A DNA stretch of 64,000 bases from Chrysopilus asiliformis (GCA_964034945.1 OZ035962.1:18710530-18774529), one strand, 5' to 3'. Shown: positions 1 through 11,079, numbered from the stretch's first letter. Program-made: numbers and translations. Notes: generated by a model not told the origin, from the sequence alone.

Positions 1-810
1 CATTCTTTCAACAAATTAATTATTTTTTTGCGATTTTCTCGAAAACGGTGGGTTGTTTCGAAAAATTTGTAGAAGCAAAATGTGTTTAGAATGTGTTTTC
101 ACATAACTCTTTCATACATTAAAATTCAATCGGATCATTCCTTCCCCCTCTTCCATACAAATGAATTTCTTAATATTAAAATTTTGTCTGTTGCACATAT
201 CGTTGCCTGAGTATTATTTTGACGTATCCGCTAAAATCGATTTTTTGCTATGCTTGGCATTTTATAGTATTTTTGAGGTACTCTATCGATTGATACAATC
301 CGTTTTGAAAACATAAGAAAAGCTGCGATTGCCATGGGCCAATCGTCAAATACTCTATATGAGGACAGAAAAAGTGTTTATTTAAAAACATCCATTTGTA
401 TGGGAGAGGAGAAAAGGACTGTTTGATGTATGGAGCGGTTATGTAAAATCCTATTCTAAACACATTTTAGTTTCACAAATTTTTGAATACGACTCACAGA
501 AAAGGGGAGGGGGAAGGAATGGTCCGATTTTGCCCGTTCAAGAACAGAGCCTGGCCTGGCTATTTACGAAATGCTACTATACAAAATTTCAAGTTTCTAG
601 CTCAATCCTTTCGAAAATTATGGTGTTCATGGAGAGACAGACGGAGGGACATGCGGAAATATAAACCTTTTGTCATCCCAAAAACCCTGGTGTAGTTCAG
701 GGCTTTGGGGATGACAAAAGAATTTTATTTTCGCATGTTCGTCCGTCTGTATGTCAGTCCGTGTTTTGTGTCCGACGATTGGTTCGATGCGTTACAAACG
801 GTATACTAAA
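1..810. repeat. fragments of TCTG-core repeat family variants
   Basis: This stretch is a mosaic of pieces that recur elsewhere. The text around 300-360 is the inverse of text at 2440-2505 and 25265-25310, and it ends in a variant of the caattatagcttttgttatg end seen in the TCTG-core elements. The part at 483-660 resembles the body of that element, with the 'tttcaagtttctagctcaatcc' type segment and a short gacagacgg run. The part at 700-810 (gatgacaaaag, gtccgtctg, gttacaaacggtatactaaa) matches the inverse of 30262-30400. No protein-coding signal is visible. The boundaries of individual fragments are uncertain. Confidence 0.55.
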
Positions 811-1701
811 TCTATATATATAAAAATGGATGTATGTATGTATGTGGCTTATAGACTTCTAAGCCGCTGAACCGATTTTGACCAAATTTTCAGGAACACT
901 TTAGATTAGCACAGAGGGTGTTTCTGTGAAGTTTGGTGCACCTACCCCTTAAGCTTCCCCCCTCTCCCATACAATCCAAAAAGTTATTTGCAAATTTCTC
1001 GAAAACGGTTCACTTTATTGCAAAACTCCAAGAACAAACAGAATCCAATTCTACATAAATACTCAATACATGAAAATTCAATTGGAACACCTTTTGAAAT
1101 TCTTATTGCAAAATTTCACTCTAATAAAAAATGTTGTATGTTTGTTTCTTTATGACTTTACCTCCTACAACGTTATTATATTGGGTAACCTGCTACTCCA
1201 AAAACTCATTAAAAAAAGGAATGCAAAGATACCATCGTTATGTATAGCCCTCACCTGCTATCTTCTGCAATTCTAAAGGGATTTGGTGCTTCAATGTATG
1301 ACATGAATTAAAAAGAATGACATTTCCCACCATATTGTCTTTCCCCGTGTGGATAACCACCTTTTACCGTTATTGAATATATTGTAAGTAAACAGTACGA
1401 TTTTGTAATACACCGTTGAGCCACAAAGAAAAATGTCTCTAAAAAAATTTCCCTTTTTTGGGTTAATTATCTGCATTTGAGTCGAGGCCGAAGGCCGAGT
1501 AAAGAGGAAGGCGAGATCTGAAATATATTTAAATAATTTTACGTAACCTCTCCATACATCAAATTCCAACAATTCAAGCGCGAGGGGCGAGGCCGAAGGC
1601 CGAGTAGTTGTGGAGGCCGTAGGCCGACGGGGGCAGGGAGGCCGAAGGCCGACCTGCGGAAGGGGGATGAACCGCGAAGCGGTTCGGGGCGCAGCCCCTA
1701 G
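811..1701 (+). mobile_element. non-autonomous Helitron
   Basis: The element starts with TCTATATATATAAAAATGGA directly after an A. It ends with a GC-rich hairpin (ggggcgcagcccc) followed by CTAG and then a host T. These are the classic Helitron ends: 5' TC, 3' hairpin plus CTRG, insertion between A and T, no target duplication. The sequence 'ccgctgaaccgattttgacc' near the left end is typical of the short degenerate leader of arthropod Helitrons. There is no Rep/helicase coding. The right third (1480-1660) carries four copies of a gaggccgaaggccga motif, so it is much more GC-rich than its surroundings. A related uninterrupted site at 30262-30290 supports both boundaries. Confidence 0.88.
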
Positions 1702-1750
1702 TCTAATATATTTATACTTGATTGCCTTTATGAGATATGAGAAACATGTA

Positions 1751-2310
1751 AAGGGTCTTTCAAAAAGGACATAACAATTTTGTATTTTAATAAAAACGTA
1801 CCCTAAAACTTTTTTTTATGATCTGGCAATGCTAAAACGTTAGTCAAGGTTTACATTTTTATCATGGTGAAGTTCACGAACCAGCAACGTTTGGAAATTA
1901 TTAAGACTTACTACCGAAATTCTGAGTCGGTTGTCGCAATCGTGTAATCTCGAGAAATGGTCCGGCCGAATGGCCACCTCGCTCATGCGATTTAAGGCCG
2001 TTGTATTTCTTTTTATAGGGTTATGTTAAGTCGTTGGTTTATGCCAACAAACCAACAACGTTAGAGGAGCTCAGGAACAATATCGAACGCGAAATTGTCA
2101 ACGTTCCGGTCGATATGTGTGGAAGAGTGGTTGAAAATTGGCTCCAAAGAATCAATCAGCAAACGTGCTCGCGGTGGCCATATGAACGACATCGAATTTC
2201 ATAGTTAAATGTAACATGTCCACTACCCCTGGAATAAATTTCAGCCCGATATCTCAATTATTCTGTGTTTTATTTAAATACAAAATTGTTATGTCCTTGT
2301 TGAAAGACCC
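1751..2310 (+). mobile_element. mariner-type internal-deletion derivative
   Basis: The left end AAGGGTCTTTCAAAAAGGAC and the right end (ccttgttgaaagaccc) are inverted copies, and a TA precedes the left end. Between them lies the first ~25 codons of a mariner-like transposase (reading VKFTNQQRLEIIKTYYRNSE after a changed start context, from about 1864). These are joined directly to the C-terminal part, recognisable at 1950-2200 with the sequence leading to ENWLQRINQ and the tail 'GGHMNDIEFHS'. The whole catalytic core is missing. It is closely related to the minus-strand copy ending at 35838, which has the same ends. Confidence 0.85.
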
Positions 2311-3090
2311 GATATTAATTACTAAGATATTTGTCCTTGCTTCCCGTATATACCGAGTTTGCATACACATTCGGGAAAAATTCAAATCAAAAATCCTTTT
2401 TTGTTTTTGCATACAAACAAATAGATTTTTCCCTAAAAATGTTGTCTACCCTCATATAAAGTATTTGACGACTACCCCCTGGCAATTGTAGCTTTTCTCA
2501 TGTTTTTTACTCGCTTTATGAAAGTCTCCGTCTCACTTGCGAATTTTTGGAATATTTGGGGTTTGATACGATAATAATTTGAAACTATCACGTATTTTAG
2601 CCTATGTAAATTTTTATGTTATTTGAAATAATCATAATGAAAATCTGTTATAAATAATGCAGTTTCCCTAAATATAGCATTCGTATTTAGTATTCGTATT
2701 TAGTAACATATTTAATGCGTTTAGGTTGTACTTTATGTAAATCTTTAATTAATGCTAAATGATGGTAACAATGAGGAAACTTCATTTCCTTCAAAGTTAT
2801 ATGCCGCCCATCAACAAAGCTCAAATTGTCTATAATTATTTGGAAATGCGTTTTCCTTTTCACATTACAAATGGGTGTTCTCCATAGATGTATACATATT
2901 GAAATCTAAATTCCTATATGGTCTTTATTGTTTCAGTGAGTGTGTGGTGATAAATTTTTGTGTCTTTATCACAAGCGAACGTAGTTAAGGAAGGTGTAGA
3001 CAGGAATTTTGGAACTATAAGGTGGAAGTGTAACTTTTCGGGGAGTGCTTATATTAATGGAAGGAAACTAAAACTCATTACTTAAATTAC
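2311..3090. other. intron sequence; short TCTG-family fragment, otherwise nothing recognised
   Basis: Positions about 2390-2510 repeat the pattern found inverted at 300-400, with a ggcaattgtagcttttctcatg end. The remainder is AT-rich, with no conserved coding segment that would continue C2B. The next Rim exon is therefore probably below position 1. Confidence 0.5.
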
Positions 3091-3252
3091 CTGGTATTTA
3101 AGAGTTTGTTTATATAACGGTTCCGCTGAATGTCGAACAACTCTCGTCTTCTTCTTGTGCCGTAATCGATCTCCATCTTTAAGATAGCATTTCACATATG
3201 TATCCGGCGGTGTTTCACAATCAACAGGTACGATATTTCTAGCCGTTATTAC
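3091..3252 (-). CDS. Rim: Rim exon: core of the C2B domain
   Basis: This 162-nt exon (54 codons, phase 0 to phase 0) has an acceptor tatacag at 3253 and a donor CAG|GTAATT at 3090. It encodes VITARNIVP, then DTYVKCYLKDGD, then RLRHKKKTRVVRHSAEPLYK and QTLKYQ. This is the early-to-middle part of a C2 domain. The polybasic stretch HKKKTRVVR corresponds to the basic strand that, in RIM C2B and related domains, contacts phosphoinositide lipids at the presynaptic membrane. The exon joins in frame to 7430-7791 (…IKGIVEVE + VITARN). The last third of C2B is absent and must lie beyond the window start. The assignment rests on the C2 pattern and on the whole gene order. Confidence 0.9.
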
Positions 3253-3634
3253 CTGTATAAAATGGAATTTCACTGTTTATACACATAAATAAAGAACAAA
3301 TATCATAAAAGCAAGCACAATAACTTAATATAACCACTCTGTTATTCCATTTCTGAACCAATCCCATATAATATCAATATAATCTCAAATATCTAAGTAT
3401 AGACTATAAGAAAGTTTCCTGAAGTTTTGCCATTTTATTCTTGCTATATTATAACAAAGAAGGAAGGAACTTTAACTATCTCACAAAGCATTTTACACGT
3501 CGCAATCAATTTTTATATTTTGCGCTCAATTTGTTTAATTGAATCGTTTTTCAAGTATGAACTGTAGAAATAGCACAAATTTAATACAATATTTATGAAG
3601 CAAATAATTTTCTTTTAAATACTGGATTTAAAAA
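3253..3634. other. intron sequence, nothing recognised
   Basis: AT-rich Rim intron with no coding signal and no clear repeat that I can match elsewhere in the window. Confidence 0.5.
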
Positions 3635-3957
3635 CACGGAGGGAAATAATAGGACAGAAACCTACAAAAAATTGGAATATACGAGGCACCGACAATTTTT
3701 TGGTAATGACTCCCGAGCATAAAGAGAATTCATGCCAAAAAAAATCCTATAATTTTGGGAAAATTCCCTATATAAAATTCCCTATACAAAAAAAAAGCCA
3801 AAAACGACAATTTTTATAAGAAATTTAACTACTTTGTAGTTAAATTGAATATTTTTTCAATCGAAATTAACTATTGGAGTGATAGTCGCGATTTCAAAAC
3901 TAAGATTAACAATTTAAATAGATATTTGACTTTGCTTTGCAAAAATTTTCTCCTGTG
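3635..3957. mobile_element. small TIR element, CACGG-type end (tentative)
   Basis: The left end CACGGAGGGAAAT is mirrored imperfectly at the right end (attttctcctgtg). The interior (cgacaatttttataagaaatttaac, then ttttttcaatcgaaattaac, then a 'gatagtcgcg' segment) matches the interior of 45712-45951, so the two are copies of one non-coding family. I see no convincing target duplication. Confidence 0.5.
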
Positions 3958-5310
3958 GCGCATTTTTTTAAAATAACTTTAAGTTAAATCATATGCTTTC
4001 AAAAAAAATTGCCTGCGACGCTTTTGAGAGATTTTATGACTTCAAGTCTGTATTATTACTTTTTTCTTTTTTTTAAATACCTCGCTCTTTGTATTATTTT
4101 AGGAAAAATTGTCCAAAAAAGGTGTTTTTAAAAAAAATTCCCACACGAAATTTTGGTAAGAAATGTCACCCTTGTGTGCGTATTTTGTCGCCTTATTTCT
4201 TCTTTCGGAACTGGCGACATTAGACACCGCTTCCCTCACTTCTCGCGCCTATACTTAAGAAAAGTCGCCGCTTAAAGTTGCCGTGTGTAACAGGGGCCCT
4301 TGTGGTTTAACATTGGACTCACAAAATTCATAGGCCAAATGTCAAAAAAGGTTTTCCATTATTTTTTCTATAAGTTGTATACAGTTCTGTGCATCCAATG
4401 CTGTACCCCGCAGCTTATACTTAAGTAAAGTGCAAGACTACATGTGTCTCACACAGCCGTCCGACATGGCAGTCAACGTGTTAATAGCGTTGGAAAACTT
4501 TAAAAAAATGTTGGTATGTGTATTTTTTCACAGTAAAAAAGAAATTCTAACTATGATATTCAGGTCATTATAGATGACAAAACGCATGTATAAGTAGTAA
4601 AAATATTTGAATATTCGAAAAATAAATAATGAAATATTTATTGTGACTATTTATTGACACTGATTAGTCCTCAGTGTTCAATTAATATTATTAGGCTTAT
4701 GTAAGGCCATGTTTGGGCATTCCCTGAACTGTACCAAAATAAAATTAATAATATCATTTTTAACCTCAAGAGATTTTACATAAAAAAAACTTCATTGAAT
4801 TTGTAATTACGGAGTGGGTATACCGAAAAGCCTTTTATAACCCTTAAGGGAATAAAAATGTGCACAACACAATAATTCCATGCTCAACGGCCAACGTTTA
4901 TGGCAAAAAGGGGAAAAACCTGTTGAAAGTACTGCAAAAAAATTCTATGGATGAAAAAAACGAAAATTCTTTATTCACTGATGCCAAAAACTCATTTGTA
5001 TTCAAGCCAAATGTTTGTCGAAAAGTAAAATAAAAGGACCTGTTGAGGTTGAATGATATTCAAGAGGCACTTTTCCAGGCTTTCGATATCCTTCCGAGTA
5101 TTTTGGAAAATTTAGAATAGAATTATACTATATGACAGGTTAGATGTCAACACGTTCTTTTCTATAAATCAATAATATTCAAAGTAGCAATAAACTGAAA
5201 TTGATTTTGATATTATATTCGGTAAGAGTATTTTATTTAGAGTGATTTTTAATTCTTGTTAACCTTGTGGCTTTTAATTCTGTAGTTAAGGATATTAATT
5301 ATTACTGGTA
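3958..5310. other. intron sequence, nothing recognised
   Basis: AT-rich, with stop codons in all frames. I found no repeat partner and no splice-flanked conserved segment. Confidence 0.4.
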
Positions 5311-5580
5311 TAATCATGAACTTATTCCGTCACTTTGATGAGCCATTGATTCTGAGGTTCAAAACTTCAAAAAATCTTTTTTCTTTCAAAAAATCTATTC
5401 CGAATCCTCAAGTTATTCATTTAAATTTAATTTCATTATATTTAAATTATTACTCGATTGTAGCCATGAGAATCTGATACTTGAATAGAAATGGTTATAT
5501 TTCGATAGACCTTTAGCCCGAAACTTATCAAAATAAATAATACTGAAAATCCAAAATGGTCGAGAAATTCAAATACGATT
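5311..5580. repeat. dispersed repeat, first copy of a pair with 31040-31300
   Basis: A run of matching segments is shared in the same order with 31040-31300: 'gatgag…ccattgattct', 'tagaaatggtt', 'aaaatccaaaatg' and 'tcgagaa…ttcaa'. The similarity is patchy, as in old copies. There is no coding capacity. Its superfamily is unknown. Confidence 0.6.
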
Positions 5581-5693
5581 CCAGAAAGAGTACTTGATTC
5601 AGAAATAGTATACTAATGAAAACAGATAAGTATTTATAAAAGCAAGAGTTTTTCTTCAAAAAGTATTTTTTTATCCTACATGTATGAAGCATT

Positions 5694-5778
5694 CCCTCCA
5701 CCAACATTTTTGGTATATGGAACGTATCTGTCACTAAATAACATACAATTCTAGTGGCAGATACGTTCCGTACACCAG
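5694..5778. mobile_element. short foldback MITE (family with 47555 and 49444)
   Basis: The arms ggaacgtatctgtcact and agtggcagatacgttcc are inverted copies around a short AT-rich centre. The leading ccctccaccaacatttttgg matches 49444, where the better-preserved copy begins CCCT and ends AGGG. Non-coding. Confidence 0.6.
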
Positions 5779-5984
5779 TAATGCAAGTAACGTGAGATAT
5801 CACTTATCACACAATTTTTTAGTTCTATCTTCTCAAAATTCAGACCAACTAAAATGCCTTAAAAAGCACTCCAAAAATTTTCAATGGCTTTGAACGATAA
5901 TAAGAGAGGGGAGAGAAGTTAAAAAAATTGTTTTTCTGGAGTTAGAAAAAATTACAGTTGGAAAGAATTTGTGAGAATTTAGGA

Positions 5985-6470
5985 ATCGGTCTGGCAGAAC
6001 TCCATAACTAAGGATATGTAAAAATCCTTATTTTTGGTATTATTTTGGTATATACGCCTGGTGATTTCCCGGGAAACAATTTATTCTGGGGGTGTTTTGG
6101 GTCGTTCAATCCGATTCTGGGATTAAGAAATCTGTAAGGATAACGGAAGGTCCTGAAAGAATAACGTGAATGTAATTTTCTCATCTGGGAGTTTTCTCAT
6201 CCGTGGGTTTTTGGGGTCGCGGAATCCGATTCTGGCATTAAGAAATCTGTAACGGAAGGTCTTGTAAGTAAACGATACCTTGATTATCATTCCATCAAAT
6301 TTTCCAGAAAAAACCCCATTTCGGGATTTTTGAGGTCGCTGGCCCCGATTTCAACGTTAAGAAATCTGTAAGGATAACAGAAGGTCCTATTAGGATAATG
6401 TAATTATCCTTTTCCTCCTCCCTGGAAAAAATCTCATCTGGGGGTTTTTGGGGTTGGGGGGTTTTGGTGT
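5985..6470 (+). repeat. dispersed repeat 'ggataac' family, several partial units
   Basis: Three successive partial units share the pattern 'gggtttttggggtcg', 'ccgattctgg', 'ttaagaaatctgtaagga' and 'taacggaaggtcc'. The same block occurs at 11200-11400, 24950-25070, 36600-36790 and, inverted, near 57600-57860. It is non-coding and always lies near text of the TCTG-core kind. The consecutive units look like local duplication or nested insertion of one family. The class is unknown to me. Confidence 0.7.
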
Positions 6471-6542
6471 TGATAATAATCAAATACAAAATGACTAAAA
6501 AGGATAAAAAAAAATCAAAAAAAAAATTATAAAGCTTTTGTT

Positions 6543-6689
6543 TAAAAAATGCACTAAATTTTTTGGTCACTGTGTATCAGAAATAAAAGCGAGATAAGAG
6601 CATAAAAAATGAAATAAAATAAATATTTATCTCGCTTTTATTACTGATACACAGTGCCCAAAATTTTTTTTTTCCCTTTAGTGCATTTT
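6543..6689. mobile_element. palindromic MITE
   Basis: The inner arms run cactgtgtatcagaaataaa…gcgagata and the mirror tatctcgcttttatt…ctgatacacagtg (6568-6656), about 33 bp each and nearly perfect. Outside them a second, looser inverted pair (aaaatgcactaaa and its complement at 6676-6689) extends the palindrome. A second copy, at 35878-36450, is split by another insertion. Confidence 0.75.
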
Positions 6690-7260
6690 TATACCCATAT
6701 GGTGAAACCAAAGGGTATATTAACTTTGCCTTACCGTTTGTAACGCCAAGATCTCGTCATCGCACACAAAAATGAATTACACCAGTGTGTTTAGAATGAT
6801 GAAAAAAGTTGAATTTAGCATGTCCGTCCGTCTGTCCGTCCGTCCGTCTGTCTGTCCGTCTGTCTGTCTGTGGCGCGGATTTCGGGCGCACGGATTGAGC
6901 TAGAGACTTGAAATTTTGCGCAGATTCGTTTTTCGTAAAATGTGAGGCTAAATTCGTTAATGGGCAAAAATGGACCATTAGGGGGGGTACCCCCCATACG
7001 AACGAAAAGGTTTTTTGCGTATATCTCAAAAAAGGTGCATCTTATCAAAAAAGTGAAAGAACAAAAGTTATTTAGGATATGATTCTACATAAAACTCCCA
7101 TACATCAAAATCTGATTGGAATAAATTTTAAAAAATCTTATTGGAAAGTTTGACTTCAAAGTGGAATTTTGGTACAACTGTTCGAATTTTGATACGAATA
7201 TCACCATACGGGTCTCCAATGATTGCCAGGTTGGCAATTATAGCTTTTGTTATGTTTTTA
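6690..7260 (+). mobile_element. TCTG-core non-autonomous element, copy A
   Basis: The element begins TATACCCATATGGTGAAACC and ends with caattatagcttttgttatg plus a T run. It has the same ends and body as 33731-34366 and, inverted, 17686-18268. The core is a gtccgtctgtc tract at 6820-6870. A near-terminal inverted pair, accCGTATGGTG in the other copies versus CACCATACGGG here (7202-7212), sits close to both ends. Open frames inside it only translate the tetranucleotide tract and carry no protein signal. Confidence 0.82.
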
Positions 7261-7429
7261 AATAAAAGCTTTTTTTTTGAAAAAAAAAATTTTAATATTT
7301 TTTGACTTTTATTGTGCGTTTTATATGAGATTTCCCTTAAGGGGCCCGTTTGGATCTTCGTTCCCCTAAATAAATTGGTCATAATGGAAAATACATGCAA
7401 TTTTTTCACATATTATAAAAAAATCTCAC

Positions 7430-7791
7430 CTCCACTTCAACGATACCCTTGATTTTAAGCAGACCCAATTTAAGTTCACCATAACGACCAGATGTTAGGC
7501 GATATCCTCTAGGATGCACTTGACCAGGTCCTAGTGTCACATACGAATCCTTCGTTGATGATGATTTAATCTTGTTGGCATTTAATGCTAATGTTGATGA
7601 AACTTTCCTACTATTTTTAATGGATGAAGACATCATGGATGAGGATGATAAAATATTTCCGGATCCCTTCCATCGCACTGGCAAATGACAATTTTCATCC
7701 TCAGATGGTGGACTTGTTGCATTTTTACCAACACCAATCGGCAACAGTTCTGGTACTTCCATAACACTATCTTTGCGTGCTCGACTTGATC
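7430..7791 (-). CDS. Rim: Rim exon: linker and first strands of C2B
   Basis: This 362-nt exon has an acceptor gacag at 7792 and a donor GAG|GTGAGA at 7429. It takes one base from the previous exon (C + GA = Arg) and ends at phase 0. Translation starts RSSRARKDSVMEVPELLPIG. It continues through a Ser-rich, probably unstructured linker (NILSSSSMMSSSIKNSRKV) and ends SGRYGELKLGLLKIKGIVEVE. The final segment is the opening of C2B: a 'GEL…GL' strand followed by the strand that continues in 3091-3252. The linker between the two C2 domains in RIM proteins is where partner and phosphorylation sites cluster; basic-Ser motifs are visible, but no specific site can be claimed. Confidence is high because phase, splice sites and domain order agree with both neighbours. 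Confidence 0.9.
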
Positions 7792-8315
7792 CTGTCACAT
7801 TCAACATTTCAGGCCAATTTAATGCATTTGTGGGTTTTTAGTATGCATATAGAGTTAGCATTATAAATGCGATATTCCATAAATTTATACAACACAAAGT
7901 ATATGACGATATGACGAACATGGAACGAGATAAGTTTTTGTTAGTAAAATGCCTTCTGACCTCGTTTCATATAGTAAAAAAAAATGTTTAGTTTAGTGAA
8001 TCTTAACACTTGTTGATATGTCTTTTTGTGAAATGCTATCATTAAGAAGCCTATATTTGTATATCTTATTATCTGTATATGTAATCCTATACACTTCCGA
8101 TCTGACGATTGAGACAAGTATGCCCCACATATTCTTCTTATGTATTCATATGAGAGTGTATAAAGTGTACTTAAATTTAATTTTAGTAAATGCACTTATT
8201 CCAAAGTGTTTATCATCTTTAACACAAAGTCTATTCACTAAACTACTGGCACTAAAAATAATGTTTTATAAATGAATGGCTATCTATAGAATGAGAATTC
8301 GTAACGCTTAACATA
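7792..8315. other. intron sequence, nothing recognised
   Basis: Part of the 11.5-kb intron between 19326 and 7791. AT-rich, with no repeat partner noticed. Confidence 0.45.
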
Positions 8316-9347
8316 CACGGGGAAAAAATTATGGTTGACTATAATTGGAAGTACTATAATAATTATTAGAGCAATCAAAATATAACCAAACGAATCAAAA
8401 TGTAATCAGACGATGAATTCCAATTGGTATTATGTTTACTTTTCCAATCATAATTATGTTTCCCGACAAGGGAAATTTTGGAAAATTATAATGTAATTGG
8501 AAGGACAATAATGTCTAACCAATATTTGATTGGGATGAATAAAAATGTGTTTGCATGTCAACATATTGTTGTAAATTCTGCGTCTCAACATAGTTATGCT
8601 TGACTAACACAATAAGTGGGGAAATCTTGAAGCGGTCGAATTAAAAATATGATCCCCCTATCATATATTTATTAAATTAAACATATTATGTTTAATTTTT
8701 TTTCTTCACACATGATTCGCATGAGGTTCGCAATATGGGAGTATAAATACCCAAGTCTAGTTGAAAAATCTCAAGTCAAACTTAAGTCCTGTCAAAAACA
8801 GGCTTCCAGATAGCAGACATGCTTGACCTTGCTGGAAGGAATGTTTCGGAAACATCTACTCATAATATAAAAATTTAATAAAATTTTAAATTATTTTTCT
8901 TATGGCAATTATAATTATGTTTAATATAAGTAATATTTGTTTAGATTAATCATAATTATAAGCCAACCATATTATGTTCGGGCCAAACGTATTGTGATTG
9001 GACAAATGACAAAAAAAATTGGGAATCCAAACATATTTTGGTTGCCCCAAACATATTATAATTGGACAAACGACAAAAAAATTTGGGAATCCAAACATAT
9101 TTTGGTTGCCCCAAACATAATATGGTTGGTGAATTTGAAAACATTGTTGTACAGCTAAACATTTTGTAATCAAAATATCATGATTTCTCTTGTCAACTTG
9201 AGCATAATATGGTTGGAATCACAGTGTCGGCAATCATAATTGTCCACAGGGAAATTTCAGCTAAACATAATTGTAATAAGAATCCCCCAAACATAATTAT
9301 ACGGGCTGCATTTTATGATTGGGGGAATCATAATTTTTTTCTCCGTG
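8316..9347. mobile_element. CACGG-type TIR element, non-coding
   Basis: The left end CACGGGGAAAAAATTATG is the inverse of the right end (cataatttttttctccgtg), and both sides are flanked by TA (ata/tat). The interior is full of short direct and inverted copies of a 'ccaaacatattatggttgg' kind of unit, for example at 8990, 9050 and 9110. This looks like repeated local duplication of a subterminal motif. It has no transposase. Similar ends and TA flanks are found at 39495-40472. I do not recognise the superfamily. Confidence 0.75.
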
Positions 9348-9639
9348 TATATGTAAATATCAGGGAAATATCCTTTTGAAAATTTCTACTATATTCAAAT
9401 CTTAAGGGAAACAAGTTTACACAAATGATACAAATTTAATGTTGTTTTAAAAACTTTTAACGTTTACCAATTTTCGTTGACATTGACACATTTTTTTTAC
9501 CAAGGCACACGAAAATTTATTGTGGTTAAAATAATGCTGTAGAGCAGTATTCTTGTTATTGACGTTTTATGAATGAATTTTGAAAAATAATTTAAAGTTG
9601 AAAAACATTGCCGAACAATGTATACAGAGCTGGGCGTAC

Positions 9640-9855
9640 TTAAGTACTTTTTGTACTGCAGTACAAAAGCAGTACCAGTACATTGGTACTGATACTGAAA
9701 AAAACCAGTACCAGTATTTTAGATATAGAGAAATACAGTACCAGTACAAGTACTGGTACTGGTACTGGTACTGTTTTTCTCTCTATCTAAAATACTGGTA
9801 CTGGAAAAAACAAGTATCAGTACTGAGTACTGGTACTGGAAAAACCAGTACGCAC
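9640..9855. repeat. GTACTG/CAGTAC palindromic microsatellite zone (left)
   Basis: Dense imperfect repetition of gtactg and cagtac hexamers in both orientations, broken by aaaaa runs. It lies just inside the left end of the hAT element and mirrors the zone at 10745-10935. Confidence 0.9.
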
Positions 9856-10173
9856 TTCAGAATTTTAAAAATACTGCAAGTTTTTCAATACATGAGAGGC
9901 GATTTTTTCATTTTCTGAATTAAATCAAAGTTTGCACTTTACATGTACTCGCGGAAATAGCTCTTAACTGAGAAAACCGCATAAGTTTACCATTTGGCAA
10001 ATGAAATATCAAAATTTTTATGGAAAATAATTTGCAGCAGCCTGATCCGCGATGATTTTGAAGTGTCAATAATCGAGAAAATTTATGCTCATCGTATAGA
10101 ATAATGTTTGATGTAATGTTTGTTGTAATTGTAAACTGTCTAATGGTTTTTTGACTGAATTAAAGTCAAAAAT

Positions 10174-10213
10174 CCACAATTAATTTCCCTAAGCTCAGGA
10201 AAATTAATTGTGG
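10174..10213. repeat. 40-nt hairpin
   Basis: ccacaattaatttccct and aggaaaattaattgtgg form an almost perfect stem around a short aagctc loop. It sits in the central, non-repetitive part of the hAT element. Confidence 0.8.
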
Positions 10214-10744
10214 TTTGGAGTGGTTGGAGTGGTATTAAACATAATTTTATACGAAAAAGTGATCATTTTTAAATTTCGTGGAAAAACGTTTGGGATTAAA
10301 GTCACTTCCACAATTAGTTTGAAGAGTACGTCATGCAATAGTTTGCATATGAATATGCTGCATTTTTTTTTATATTCAAACACTTGTTTTCTTAAATTTT
10401 TTTTAAATTAAAAGCCGGTGTCTGTCGTAGAGACGGCCAAAAGACGTGGATACGCCTACAACCAACGCCAATAGATGTTTAACACTTTGAGCCCCACGTG
10501 ACCATTCATAAATGTATTCGGAAGTCGCGGAAATTGCACAAAACATTTTCTTACATCTCCCCGTAATACTTATGTAGTTGTTCAATAATTTTCGAAAGTA
10601 AACTAACTAAACAAATAACATAATTAAGGGAGGCTATATTAACATAAAAAATTAAGTTTTTTAAAATATTTTTTTAAACAGGGGTTTTAGAAGATGTACA
10701 ATATATTGTACATACTTTTTATGCGATCATCTTTGAATTTTTTC

Positions 10745-10935
10745 AGTATTTTTTGAAAAGTACTGGTACTTGAAATCAGTTTCAGTACTTTATGTACTGG
10801 TACTGATTTTTGTTTACAGTACCAGTACAAAAAAGTACTGGTACTGGTGTTAAGTACCAGTAAATTATGTACTGGTACTGAAAATGCTATTTCAGTACCA
10901 GTACCATTTACTGGTACTGGTACTGATGTACTGAG
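10745..10935. repeat. GTACTG/CAGTAC palindromic microsatellite zone (right)
   Basis: Counterpart of the left zone, with tactggtactg and caglike inverse units up to the right terminus. The two zones make the ends of the element self-complementary over about 200 bp. Confidence 0.9.
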
Positions 10936-11079
10936 TATTTTGCCCAGCTCTGAATGTATATGTCTATGTTGTCAAATTTTTAAGTGATTAATCTATAAAG
11001 TTTTCCAAGGATTCATCATTCAAAATTCTAAGAAATTGCAATTTTTACCTCTACATATAAGTGGATATATTGTTGAAAG

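Larger units (their letters stand above)
9625..10952. mobile_element. hAT-type non-autonomous element with tactggtac arrays
   Basis: The termini are a perfect 11-bp inverted repeat CAGAGCTGGGC. Both ends are flanked by the identical 8-mer AATGTATA (9617-9624 and 10953-10960). Eight-base duplications and CAG-starting ends are the hAT hallmark. Just inside each end lies a 200-bp zone of tactggtac/gtaccagta repeats, which are themselves palindromic. The centre (9890-10740) is unrelated, non-coding AT-rich DNA with a strong hairpin at 10174-10213. No hAT transposase is present. Confidence 0.93.
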
